Assembly (NCBI RefSeq): GCF_020905415.1
Contig: NZ_JAJJMP010000001.1
Location: 3,669,501 to 3,733,500 of the forward strand
DNA from: Myroides oncorhynchi
Lineage (GTDB): Bacteria; Bacteroidota; Bacteroidia; Flavobacteriales; Flavobacteriaceae
Direction: 5' to 3'
Length of the DNA: 64,000 bases
Positions 25,955 to 34,150 of this stretch are shown here, piece by piece. The position numbers were made by a program, and so were the translations under genes. How positions within the stretch are numbered: position 1 is the stretch's first letter; each line of letters begins with the position of its first letter. The notes under the pieces were generated by a model. That model worked only from the letters and a program-made list of their open reading frames with translations. It was not told where the DNA came from and made no database searches.

Positions 25955-27151
25955 ATGGCAACACTAACTCCTTTTTCAATGAAAGACCTTATTCCTCAAG
26001 AGGAATGTCTAATGGTAGAACGCAAGAGAAGTGATCTTTTTATAGGTGTTCCTAAAGAGAATATTCTTATCGAGAAGAGAATCTGTATTACTCCAGAAGC
26101 AGTACAGACACTTAGTACTTATGGACACAGGATATTGATTGAAAAAGGAGCAGGTGAAGCTGCTAGTTATTCTGACTTAGATTACAGTAAAGCGGGTGCC
26201 GAAATCACCACAGATACCAAAAAGATATTTAGCTGTCCTGTTATTGTGAAGGTAGCGCCACCTACTCTTGAGGAGATCAAACTAATAGCTCCTTATACTG
26301 TAGTATGGTCTACTGTCCAACTAAAAACACTGACTAGAAAGTACTTCGAGACCCTGTCTAAGAAGAAGATATCTGCCATCGGCTTTGACTTTATCCACGA
26401 TGAGCATGGTACCTACCCTGCAGTAAGTGCATTAAGCGAGATAGCAGGTACTGCCTCTATCTTAATTGCGTCCGAACTAATGACTACCACTAATAATGGT
26501 AAAGGTCTATTATTTGGTAATATTACAGGGGTTACCCCTACAGAAGTAGTTATCCTTGGAGCAGGTCTAGTCGCTGAGAATGCTGCACGTACAGCAATGG
26601 GAATGGGAGCTAACGTCAAAGTATTTGACAACTCTATCCTAAAACTACGCAGACTACAGAACAACTTGCCTCAGCGCATCTCTACTTCTACGATACAAGA
26701 GAAAATTCTACTAAAAGCCCTAATGCGATGTGATGTTGCTATCGGTGCAATTAGAGGAAAAAACAGAGCGCCTATCGTAGTCAGTGACACGATGGTTGAG
26801 AATATGAAAAAAGGAGCTGTGATCATCGACGTATCTATTGATACTGGGGGATGTTTTGAGACTTCAGAGTTAACCACACATGACCACCCTACCTTTATAA
26901 AGAATGGGGTAGTACACTACTGCGTACCGAATATCACTTCTAGATATAGCCGCACAGCCTCTATGGCATTGAGCAACATCATCACTCCTCTCCTATTAGA
27001 ATATACAGACAGCGGAGATCTAGATGGAACCGTCAACTGCGAAAGCGTCATCAAATCAGGAATATACAGCTATAAAGGACTTGTAACGAATCGAAATGTA
27101 GCCGAGTGGTTTGACCTTGACTTTAAAGACATACACTTGTTCACTTTTTAA
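25955..27151 (+). CDS. ald: Alanine dehydrogenase
   Basis: The 398-aa protein belongs to the alanine dehydrogenase/PNT family that converts L-alanine and NAD to pyruvate, ammonia and NADH. The N-terminal GVPKENILIEKRICITPEAVQTL motif and the IEKGAGEAASYSDLDY segment are typical. The Rossmann motif reads VVILGAGLVAENAARTAMGMGA; the third glycine of GxGxxG is replaced by Ala, a change I cannot weigh without an alignment. The catalytic-type His is probably the one in FIHDE. It is the third gene of the porX-tsaE-ald run. Confidence 0.88.
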   Translation: MATLTPFSMKDLIPQEECLMVERKRSDLFIGVPKENILIEKRICITPEAVQTLSTYGHRILIEKGAGEAASYSDLDYSKAGAEITTDTKKIFSCPVIVKVAPPTLEEIKLIAPYTVVWSTVQLKTLTRKYFETLSKKKISAIGFDFIHDEHGTYPAVSALSEIAGTASILIASELMTTTNNGKGLLFGNITGVTPTEVVILGAGLVAENAARTAMGMGANVKVFDNSILKLRRLQNNLPQRISTSTIQEKILLKALMRCDVAIGAIRGKNRAPIVVSDTMVENMKKGAVIIDVSIDTGGCFETSELTTHDHPTFIKNGVVHYCVPNITSRYSRTASMALSNIITPLLLEYTDSGDLDGTVNCESVIKSGIYSYKGLVTNRNVAEWFDLDFKDIHLFTF

Positions 27152-27223
27152 CTTCACAAAGACAATAGCCTTGTCGTAGATTTAAAGTTTTGATAAAACT
27201 TTAGTTTTACATTCTTGAATTGC

Positions 27224-27231
27224 TATTTTTG
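27224..27231 (+). promoter_or_regulatory. -7 box TATTTTTG upstream of the DUF4258 gene
   Basis: A perfect TANNTTTG match, 17 bases before the ATG at 27249. No TTG at the -33 spacing. Confidence 0.42.
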
Positions 27232-27248
27232 CGTAAATATTTTACAAA

Positions 27249-27629
27249 ATGAAGTTTTCACAGCGTTTAGCATATTATTTATTCGGATTATTAATCGGTG
27301 GATTATTCTTATTTTTCTTCTTTGGAGAGAAGAAGACAGAGTTCTGTTATTTACCTAACTGTAGAGTACTAAAAGACTTGAGAAGCAAGCCAGTTACTTT
27401 CTCTAAGACAGTAGAAGCTAAATTCCAAGAAGGATGGGTAACTAATGATGATGTCCACAAATCTTTTAAATACGGAGACGTTAATTTCTCTGAAAGTAAT
27501 ATCGACTTCGAAAAGGGAAAACTATATGTAATCCTAGGTAGAAATGCTAAGAATGAAAACATTCTAATCAAGGTGATCAACTACCCTGAGAGAATCCAAA
27601 TCTACGATATAGAAAAAGTTCAAAAATAA
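27249..27629 (+). CDS. DUF4258 domain protein, membrane-anchored
   Basis: The 126-aa protein has one N-terminal membrane segment (about residues 8-26, ending in FFFFGEKK) and a DUF4258-type domain that includes VTNDDVHKSFKYGDVNFSESN and GKLYVILGRNAKNENILIKVINY. The family's role is unknown. It stands alone between ald and the tRNA-Val gene. Confidence 0.82.
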   Translation: MKFSQRLAYYLFGLLIGGLFLFFFFGEKKTEFCYLPNCRVLKDLRSKPVTFSKTVEAKFQEGWVTNDDVHKSFKYGDVNFSESNIDFEKGKLYVILGRNAKNENILIKVINYPERIQIYDIEKVQK

Positions 27630-27641
27630 TTTAGGCAAGTA

Positions 27642-27672
27642 TTGCAATTATTAAAAAACCGTTTTATATTTG
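27642..27672 (+). promoter_or_regulatory. Promoter of the tRNA-Val gene, TTG-N20-TATATTTG
   Basis: TTG at 27642-27644 and TATATTTG at 27665-27672 with a 20-base spacer. The start of transcription would fall a few bases before the tRNA at 27685. Confidence 0.7.
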
Positions 27673-27684
27673 CACTCCTGTTTA

Positions 27685-27759
27685 GGGCGATTAGCTCAGT
27701 TGGTTCAGAGCATCTCGTTTACACCGAGAGGGTCGGGGGTTCGAATCCCTCATCGCCCA
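27685..27759 (+). tRNA. tRNA-Val, anticodon TAC
   Basis: A full cloverleaf can be drawn: acceptor stem GGGCGAT with ATCGCCC, D arm with AGCTCAGTTGGTTCAGAGC, anticodon stem CTCGT with ACGAG-like pairing around the loop TTTACAC (anticodon TAC, valine), and TpsiC arm GGGGGTTCGAATCCC. The discriminator base is A at 27759. The CCA end is not encoded, which is normal in this phylum. A promoter lies just upstream and a T-tailed hairpin 9 bases after it. Confidence 0.97.
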
Positions 27760-27767
27760 CTACTTTT

Positions 27768-27797
27768 AAAGCTTCACTAATAAGTGAAGCTTTTTTT
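27768..27797 (+). terminator. Terminator after the tRNA-Val gene
   Basis: An 11-bp perfect stem (27768-27778 with 27783-27793), a 4-base loop and a T-run. Confidence 0.88.
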
Positions 27798-27876
27798 ATG
27801 TCTTATTTTTATATACACAATACCTCTTTTTAAATAGATAGAAGCCTAGTTAATCTGAAAAGGAAAACTTATTATA

Positions 27877-29343
27877 TTAAAGTTTAGTCAATATTTTCCT
27901 TAAACTATCACTATTTGGATTTGGAGCATTTAGAGTAACTATTTTACCCTTTCTATCATATATAATATAACGAGGTATACTCTTTAAATTAATATCTCTA
28001 TAAAATTTAGATTCTGGATAATTTTTAGCTAAAAAATTATATTCTACTTCATCTAAGCCTATTTTTTTTGAAACATTTTTCCACAAAGTAATATTACTAT
28101 CAATCGATACATACACAAAAACAATATCATAATTAATCAAATCACTCTTTAGTTGCTTCGAATATGGCATCATTTCTAAACAAGGGCCGCACCAACTTGC
28201 CCAGAAATCAATTAAAATTATTTTACCATTATTTAATTTTAATAAATCATTTAATTTTATTTCATTACCATAGGCATCTATCAATAAAGCCCCCTCTTCA
28301 TCGTAAGTATTTCCATCTAAGAGTATTATATATTCCTCCTTTAATTTAAGTAAAACTTGTTTATTAAATAGACTCTCTTGTAGTTGCTTAAAATAGTAGA
28401 TAGCGTCTTCTTTAGTAGAGCCCTCTGAAATAATAGCTTTAAAATAATAAATCAATAAATAATCTTTTATTCTTGTACTAAAATCATTACTATTCATTAC
28501 TTTATCAAAAGCATCTTTATAATCAACTACAAAAGGAACTTTAGGTTCTGGTACTTTCACATTATAAGCATACTGAACAAAATTTTCTAAAAAAAAACGA
28601 TAGCTTCCTAATATTAAAAGTTCATCTTGTTTCAAATGACTATCTGCTATAGTTTTAAACTGATATCCCCCCCTATCAACATTAATTTGAGAATAATAAA
28701 TATTATAATATAATAATTGGTAGCTTCTATCACTAAGTACATTTTTTCTTTTTAAAGAGTCTAATTGCTTATAAATTTTATTATAGTATTCATCTCTTTC
28801 TTTTAAATATACTTCACTCTCCTCCTTAGTACGGTTTCTTCCGAATCTATTTCTAAACACAATAGGTTCAATTGGAGCATCTATATTTAAGTTTATACTG
28901 TAATTAGATTCAAAATTTCCTTTTACTCTATTTCTAATATTAATGTCAGGGATTCCATTTAAGAAATCTACAATAATAGTATCTCCTCTTTGAAAATTAT
29001 ATAAACTATTTATTCTTATATCATTTCCATTAGACAAATAATATTGAAAATATTTTTCTTTTTCAACATGAAAAAAAATAGTATCATTTTCAACAAAATT
29101 TAAAACCAGTACATCTCTAATTTGCAAATTTTCTTCATCAAAAAATGAAATAACATTTGATTTCAAACCTTTTCCTTGATTAATTTGATCTGGAAATTTC
29201 TTAAATATTAAAGTTACAAATCCTTCTCCTTTCTCTATATTATTTTCCTTTTTAGCAAATTCCTCTTTTGTAAACTTACATAACGCAGATACAATTACTA
29301 TTATAAATAATAAACAGCAACCTAAAACATATTTTTTTAGCAT
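27877..29343 (-). CDS. TlpA-like thioredoxin-fold protein, secreted
   Basis: The protein (488 aa from the ATG at 29343) carries an N-terminal signal/anchor (MLKKYVLGCCLLFIIVIVSALC), a long region of about 330 residues with no motif I can name, and a C-terminal TlpA domain with the redox motif WASWCGPCLEM and the SIPRYIIYD strand. I chose 29343 over an ATG 24 bases upstream because it puts the basic residues directly before the hydrophobic core. The base composition is more AT-rich than the flanks. Unlike the two TlpA proteins at 15-17 kb, it lacks an obvious DUF4369 start. It lies downstream of a small start-less frame (29496-29664). Confidence 0.82.
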   Translation of the reverse strand: MLKKYVLGCCLLFIIVIVSALCKFTKEEFAKKENNIEKGEGFVTLIFKKFPDQINQGKGLKSNVISFFDEENLQIRDVLVLNFVENDTIFFHVEKEKYFQYYLSNGNDIRINSLYNFQRGDTIIVDFLNGIPDINIRNRVKGNFESNYSINLNIDAPIEPIVFRNRFGRNRTKEESEVYLKERDEYYNKIYKQLDSLKRKNVLSDRSYQLLYYNIYYSQINVDRGGYQFKTIADSHLKQDELLILGSYRFFLENFVQYAYNVKVPEPKVPFVVDYKDAFDKVMNSNDFSTRIKDYLLIYYFKAIISEGSTKEDAIYYFKQLQESLFNKQVLLKLKEEYIILLDGNTYDEEGALLIDAYGNEIKLNDLLKLNNGKIILIDFWASWCGPCLEMMPYSKQLKSDLINYDIVFVYVSIDSNITLWKNVSKKIGLDEVEYNFLAKNYPESKFYRDINLKSIPRYIIYDRKGKIVTLNAPNPNSDSLRKILTKL

Positions 29344-29495
29344 AATTAATTTATTAGGTAAATTCATAATTACAAAAACATAACTTCATTCTTACTCTTA
29401 ACCTTTTTATAAAATCTAAAACATACATGAAGTTAAATAAAAATCTACTGCATATTGAAATACAAGTAATTTTCTTCCTACTTCAAAGAAGTAGT

Positions 29496-29664
29496 TTAGC
29501 TTAAAGAGTATCTTCCGATTCCATCTGATGTTAACCAACTTGTGCTTCCACAACTATCACAACACCATTTACCTCCAACACTAACTTCAGCTAATTCCTC
29601 TATTTTAATAATATTAAAGTGTTCTACTAAGTAAGTAGGTAAGATTAGTTTTAATATTTATTTG
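29496..29664 (-). pseudogene. Start-less 56-codon frame: IS remnant or cryptic peptide
   Basis: The frame is open from just after a TAG (29665-29667) to a TAA (29496-29498). It has no ATG, GTG or TTG. Its first half, KLILPTYLVEHFNIIKIEEL, resembles the N-terminal region of ISAon1-type transposase proteins, whereas the second half, VSVGGKWCCDSCGSTSWLT, looks like a double-glycine leader junction followed by a cysteine-rich peptide. Either it is a decayed IS fragment or it is a small peptide gene using a non-standard start such as ATT. I cannot choose between these. Confidence 0.35.
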
Positions 29665-29950
29665 CTATCCGTCATAAGGCAAAGATATTATTTTACACTT
29701 TCCTCCCAACTTTTAACGTTGATCTAGTCATCCTTAACTCCCTTACTATGATATCGTACAATGTTCTCATAATCTAACTTTTCAGTTTCATAAAGATAAC
29801 CCAAAATTTAGTATCTTTGCATATCATCATTTACGATGATTATCTACTTTAAAAATTAGTATCAAGTACAATAACCTTCCGTTTTATTTGATTTTTCACA
29901 TATACTCTCTAATCCCTTGCTATCACTAACCTGAGAACACCTTAAGATAG

Positions 29951-30160
29951 GGTTTATTCGGGAGTTGTTGTAAAACGCTTTGGAAGTTCTTCGGAAAAAG
30001 GGGGCTCTTTCCGAAGAAACACTGAACTCTTCCGAAGGAGTTCCGAACAAAAGCATAACTAAAACTACTCAGAACACTAATAATCAATATATTAAATAAA
30101 CAAAAGTGGTAAAAAAAGATCTTTTTAGGCAATTTTAGGCAAAAAGTGGCGTTTATTTCC
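29951..30160 (-). repeat. Dispersed intergenic repeat, copy B
   Basis: Read on the minus strand this copy follows copy A element by element: GAAATAAACGCCACTTTTT at the start, another CCACTTTT, an AT-rich spacer, TTTTGTTCGGAAC, three TTCGGAA motifs with start-to-start steps of 11 and 21 bases, TTCCGAAGAAC, TACAAC and CCCGAATAAACC. The inverted parts can pair: CTTCGGAAA at 29989-29997 with TTTCCGAAG at 30008-30016. It contains no reading frame and lies between divergent gene starts, as copy A does. Confidence 0.8.
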
Positions 30161-30407
30161 CTTTGTTCAGAACAACATTTTTATCCCCTTTACATTTGCA
30201 GTGAATTACAATCATATAAACTAATCAATCTTATTAACAAATCAACTAACACAACAACAATCAAGTATCTAAAAAACCTAACACATTAAACTAAAAAATA
30301 TTACTCCTAAGTTCTTTGAAATCATAACCCAAAAATAAAACTAACCCCACAATAGGTTAAAAACCAATTAAACTCTTATTTACCAATCATTAAAGCAATA
30401 TTTTACG

Positions 30408-30415
30408 TATATTTG
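30408..30415 (+). promoter_or_regulatory. -7 box TATATTTG upstream of the DUF4377 gene
   Basis: A perfect TANNTTTG match, 21 bases before the ATG at 30437. No TTG at -33. Confidence 0.45.
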
Positions 30416-30436
30416 TTTAAATAAAACACAATTATC

Positions 30437-30838
30437 ATGAAAAAGATTTTATTATTAGCTGCAGTAGTAGGGTTCGCATTTACATCTTGTAAGAAAGATG
30501 GAGAAACTGAAACTCCAGTGACAGAAACAACTGAACAAACAACAACTCCTACAGAATCAACTGAGGCTGCACCTGAGGAAGTTCTAGGAAACCAAACACT
30601 GACTATTGCTTCTAAATTAGTAGACTGCACAGGAGTAGCACCTATGAAATGTATGCAAGTTAAGGAAGAAGGTTCTGATGAGTGGACTAATATGTACACT
30701 GGTATTGAAGGATTTACTTACGAAGAAGGTTACGAGTATGTAGTTGAGATTAAACGTGAGAAACTTGAGAATGTACCTGCTGATGCATCGTCTATCAAGT
30801 ACATCTTAGTAAAAGAGATTTCAAAAACTAAAAAATAG
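30437..30838 (+). CDS. DUF4377 lipoprotein
   Basis: The 133-aa protein has a lipoprotein signal (MKKILLLAAVVGFAFTSCKK, lipidated Cys18), a Thr/Glu-rich linker (about residues 22-52) and a DUF4377 domain. The domain shows the family pattern of a cysteine pair (LVDCTGVAPMKCMQVKE) followed by EWTNMYTGIEGFTYEEGYEYVVEIKRE. DUF4377 domains often accompany META/HslJ-like domains and have no known function. The protein should be anchored in the envelope. It is a single-gene unit with its own terminator and lies downstream of repeat copy B. Confidence 0.87.
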   Translation: MKKILLLAAVVGFAFTSCKKDGETETPVTETTEQTTTPTESTEAAPEEVLGNQTLTIASKLVDCTGVAPMKCMQVKEEGSDEWTNMYTGIEGFTYEEGYEYVVEIKREKLENVPADASSIKYILVKEISKTKK

Positions 30839-30843
30839 TAATT

Positions 30844-30868
30844 AAGCGAGCTTCGGCTCGCTTTTTTA
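30844..30868 (+). terminator. Terminator after the DUF4377 gene
   Basis: An 8-bp stem (30844-30851 with 30856-30863), a stable TTCG tetraloop and a T-run. Confidence 0.9.
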
Positions 30869-30962
30869 CTCTTGTCACGAAGCTATCTTTAATTTAGATA
30901 TACTGATTTAGCATACTTAAGCTATAATCTATAGCAATTCACCCTGATTTTACACTTCCTAA

Positions 30963-30993
30963 TTGCCCAAAGGACATCTAATTCGTATCTTAG
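30963..30993 (+). promoter_or_regulatory. Probable recG promoter, TTG-N20-TATCTTAG
   Basis: TTG at 30963-30965 and TATCTTAG at 30986-30993 (one mismatch to TANNTTTG) with a 20-base spacer, 21 bases before the ATG at 31015. Confidence 0.5.
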
Positions 30994-31014
30994 CCACGTA
31001 TTTATTTAAACAAT

Positions 31015-33117
31015 ATGTCTAAGAATCTACTTGATACACCTATCGAATACCTTAAAGGAGTTGGCCCACAGCGTGCTGACATATTTAAGCGTGAGCTAGG
31101 TATATTCACCTATAGAGACCTACTACACCTATACCCGAACCGATATATCGACAGAACGCAATATTATAAGATCAATGAACTTTATAATAACAATAGCGAG
31201 GTACAGATAATCGGGAAGATTATCCATATCAAGACCGTAGAACAAAAACGAGGCAAGCGCCTAGTCGCTACTTTCTTTGATGGCACAGGACAGATAGAGC
31301 TAGTGTGGTTTCAAGGATATAAGTGGATACAAGAGAATCTAAAGTTAAACACGCCTTATGTTGCCTTCGGGAAGATAAATAGTTTTAGCAATACGTTTTC
31401 GATGCCTCATCCGGAGCTAGACTTGCTAGAAGATCACCAAAAGAACATCGCTACATCTATGCAGGCGGTCTACCCTTCTACAGAGAAATTTGGCGCTAGA
31501 ATATCGAATAAAGCGATTATCAAGATGATGATGCAACTCATTAATGAGACACACTCCTTATTTATAGATACCTTATCAGACGACTTTAAGCGAAAACTCA
31601 ACTTAATCTCTATGCAGGAAGCACTAATCAATATCCACTTTCCTAAGAGTGCGGATATGTTAGGCAAGGCACAGTTCAGACTAAAGTTTGAGGAATTGTT
31701 CTACGTACAGCTACAATTGCTGATTAAGAACATCGCTCGCAAAGATAAAATCAAAGGTTACCCATTCGAGAATGTTGGTGATTACTTCAATACATTTTAT
31801 AAGGAACACCTACCCTTCCCGCTTACGGGTGCTCAAAAAAGAGTGATCAAAGAGATCAGAAACGATGTGGGAGCTCCTGCTCAGATGAACAGACTACTAC
31901 AGGGAGATGTAGGATCGGGTAAGACGATTGTCGCGTTTATGACGTGTCTTTTGGCGCTTGATAATGGCTTCCAAGCCTGCATTGTAGCGCCTACTGAGAT
32001 CTTAGCTACCCAACATTTTGTTGGAATTCAAGAACTAGCTAAATCGCTAGGTCTAAATATCAAACTACTAACAGGATCCACCAAGACTGCTGACCGCCGT
32101 GTGTTACACGAAGAGTTGGCGTCAGGAGAACTACATATATTAATAGGTACACATGCCTTATTTGAAGATAAAGTAATCTTTAAAAACTTAGGATTGGCTA
32201 TCATCGATGAGCAACACCGATTCGGAGTAGAACAGCGCTCTAAGCTTTGGCTTAAGAATACCCTTCCTCCGCACGTGTTAGTAATGACTGCTACGCCTAT
32301 ACCGCGTACCCTTGCGATGAGTTTATACGGAGATTTGGATATCTCTGTGATTGACGAGCTTCCTCCAGGGCGTAAACCGATACAGACCAACCACTATTTC
32401 GAAGGAAAGCGATTAGCTGTATGGCACTTCCTAAAGACCGAAATAGCCAAAGGTAGACAAGTATATATCGTCTATCCTCTGATCGACGAAAGTGAGACCT
32501 TAGATTATAAGAACCTCATGGAGGGTTATGAGGGGATCTCTAGAGACTTCCCATTGCCTGAGTACAGTGTCAGTATTGTACATGGTCAGATGACTCCTGC
32601 TGAGAAAGACCGAGAGATGGAGCGATTCATCAAGGGCGAGACTAATATTATGGTAGCAACTACAGTAATTGAGGTTGGGGTAAATGTACCAAATGCTTCT
32701 GTGATGATTATCGAGAGTGCAGAACGCTTCGGGCTGTCACAACTACATCAACTTAGAGGACGTGTTGGTCGTGGTGCAGAGCAGAGTTACTGTATCCTGA
32801 TGACAGGAGACAAACTAAGTAATGACTCTAAGATTAGAATGGAGACCATGTGTCGTACAAATGATGGTTTTGAGATTTCGGAAGTCGATCTAAAGCTTCG
32901 CGGTCCTGGTGACATTATGGGAAAACAACAGAGTGGTACACTTCCTCTAAAAATAGCAGATATCGTCAAAGATCAAGATATTATGGTCTATGCTAGACAT
33001 AATGCTGTACAGCTATTAAAAGAAGACCCTACATTAGAAGATCCTGAAAACCAAAGAATCAAAAACAAATTAAACCTTCTGAATAGCTCAACAACTATTT
33101 GGAACTATATAAGTTAA
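31015..33117 (+). CDS. recG: RecG, ATP-dependent DNA helicase
   Basis: RecG reverses stalled replication forks and processes branched DNA. The 700-aa length is normal. The N-terminal wedge/OB-fold region spans about residues 1-240. The helicase core shows LLQGDVGSGKTIVAFM (Walker A), IVAPTEILATQH (Ia), IIDEQHRFGVEQR (DEQH in place of DEAH), VMTATPIPRTLA (III), and motifs V and VI including QLRGRVGRGAEQSYC. It is followed after 12 bases by rdgB, so the two genes are one transcript. Confidence 0.95.
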   Translation: MSKNLLDTPIEYLKGVGPQRADIFKRELGIFTYRDLLHLYPNRYIDRTQYYKINELYNNNSEVQIIGKIIHIKTVEQKRGKRLVATFFDGTGQIELVWFQGYKWIQENLKLNTPYVAFGKINSFSNTFSMPHPELDLLEDHQKNIATSMQAVYPSTEKFGARISNKAIIKMMMQLINETHSLFIDTLSDDFKRKLNLISMQEALINIHFPKSADMLGKAQFRLKFEELFYVQLQLLIKNIARKDKIKGYPFENVGDYFNTFYKEHLPFPLTGAQKRVIKEIRNDVGAPAQMNRLLQGDVGSGKTIVAFMTCLLALDNGFQACIVAPTEILATQHFVGIQELAKSLGLNIKLLTGSTKTADRRVLHEELASGELHILIGTHALFEDKVIFKNLGLAIIDEQHRFGVEQRSKLWLKNTLPPHVLVMTATPIPRTLAMSLYGDLDISVIDELPPGRKPIQTNHYFEGKRLAVWHFLKTEIAKGRQVYIVYPLIDESETLDYKNLMEGYEGISRDFPLPEYSVSIVHGQMTPAEKDREMERFIKGETNIMVATTVIEVGVNVPNASVMIIESAERFGLSQLHQLRGRVGRGAEQSYCILMTGDKLSNDSKIRMETMCRTNDGFEISEVDLKLRGPGDIMGKQQSGTLPLKIADIVKDQDIMVYARHNAVQLLKEDPTLEDPENQRIKNKLNLLNSSTTIWNYIS

Positions 33118-33129
33118 CACACAACACCT

Positions 33130-33705
33130 ATGAAATTAGTCTTCGCATCGAATAATAAAAACAAGATTAAAGAAATCAAAAACCAGTTACCTGATACCAT
33201 AGAGATATTGAGTCTGGAAGATATCGGATGTAATATAGATATTCCTGAGACAGCAGATACGATAGAGGGAAATGCCAAGTTAAAAGCTGACTTTATCAAG
33301 AGACACTATGGATACGACTGTTTCGCTGATGACTCGGGATTAGAAGTAGATGCTTTAGATGGAGCGCCTGGAGTGTATTCTGCGAGATATGCAGGCGAAG
33401 AAAAGAGTGATGATGCTAATATCAACAAATTATTAGACACTTTAAAAGAGGAAAAAAACAGAAAGGCAAACTTCAAAACTGTGATTTGCCTGAATCTACA
33501 TACAGAGACACACTTCTTCACAGGTATCATAGATGGACAGATCTTAAAAGAATGCCAAGGTACAGAAGGATTTGGTTATGACCCTATCTTCGTTGCTGAC
33601 GGCATGGACAGATCTTTTGCAGAGATCAATACGGATGCAAAGAATGCAATCAGCCATAGAGGAAAAGCAGTACGTCAGTTAGTTGACTTTTTATTAGAAG
33701 GATAA
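33130..33705 (+). CDS. rdgB: RdgB/HAM1 non-canonical purine NTP pyrophosphatase
   Basis: This 191-aa enzyme hydrolyses dITP, ITP and XTP to monophosphates and keeps deaminated purines out of DNA and RNA. Family motifs are FASNNKNKIKEI at the N-terminus (S/T-x-N-x-x-K), ADDSGLEVDALDGAPGVYSARYAG with the metal-binding Asp pair, GYDPIFV, and NAISHRGKAVRQL at the C-terminus. Pairing with recG puts two genome-maintenance functions in one unit. Confidence 0.94.
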   Translation: MKLVFASNNKNKIKEIKNQLPDTIEILSLEDIGCNIDIPETADTIEGNAKLKADFIKRHYGYDCFADDSGLEVDALDGAPGVYSARYAGEEKSDDANINKLLDTLKEEKNRKANFKTVICLNLHTETHFFTGIIDGQILKECQGTEGFGYDPIFVADGMDRSFAEINTDAKNAISHRGKAVRQLVDFLLEG

Positions 33706-33722
33706 TAACTCTGCCCATATAT

Positions 33723-33757
33723 AAGAGCAGTAATTAACTTCAATACTGCTCTTCATT
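33723..33757 (+). terminator. Possible terminator after rdgB
   Basis: A 10-bp perfect stem (33723-33732 with 33744-33753), but the T-tract after it is weak (CATTTTA). Confidence 0.5.
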
Positions 33758-34123
33758 TTACAAATCAACTCTTTTTTTAATAAAAAACACATTATTTTTA
33801 CCTGACATTTTCTTTTTCGGCACGCTTTTCGCTGTTTTAAAATCACAAGATGACAAAAAAAGGAGAATATTTTCTCTAAAAAGACTGAACTAGTTGGATA
33901 TGGTATATTTTTATAGTGTTAAATAAAAATAGTATTCACAAGTCAATTCATTACTTAAAAATGAATAGGAACTACCTAATAATCAGCAATACAAGTAACA
34001 ATATCACTATTTACAAGGGTAGAACTCAATTACACATACTTCAAGGAAAATGATTAAAACTACGGTTTAAATTATTTTTGAATAATAAACATGCAATAAC
34101 TACAATCATAAGCTGAATAGTAG

Positions 34124-34131
34124 TATATTTG
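34124..34131 (+). promoter_or_regulatory. -7 box TATATTTG upstream of the DEAD-box gene
   Basis: A perfect TANNTTTG match, 19 bases before the ATG at 34151. This implies a very short leader, in contrast to the second DEAD-box gene at 59499. Confidence 0.5.
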
Positions 34132-34150
34132 CGGCTATTTTAATATTTAT

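Larger units (their letters stand above)
29368..30436. other. Non-coding region of about 1.1 kb
   Basis: No full gene is visible. It contains a start-less 56-codon frame (29496-29664, minus strand), a possible plus-strand -7 box TATCTTTG at 29812-29819 followed by a short hairpin (ATCATC with GATGAT), repeat copy B (29951-30160), and TACATTTG at 30191-30198. The last 200 bases before the DUF4377 gene are AT-rich and rich in AAC/AATC. Confidence 0.6.
33706..34150. other. Non-coding region before the DEAD-box helicase
   Basis: About 445 bases without a convincing gene. It holds a hairpin (33723-33753), AT-rich sequence and the TATATTTG box at 34124. A 30-codon frame at 33961 looks like chance. 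Confidence 0.5.

Noticed and set aside
27642..27833. 63-codon frame across the tRNA-Val gene
   Set aside because: It overlaps the tRNA, its promoter and its terminator. The tRNA fold explains the sequence.
29812..29847. TATCTTTG with a short hairpin as a small-RNA gene
   Set aside because: There is no TTG at -33 spacing and no terminator nearby, so only a note in the non-coding region is justified.
33816..33840. TTCGG-like pair in the region after rdgB as a possible fourth repeat copy
   Set aside because: Only two weak motifs at a 12-base step are present. The third motif and the flanking blocks are absent.
33961..34053. 30-codon ATG frame before the DEAD-box gene
   Set aside because: It has no recognisable pattern (signal, helix or conserved motif) and could arise by chance in AT-rich sequence.
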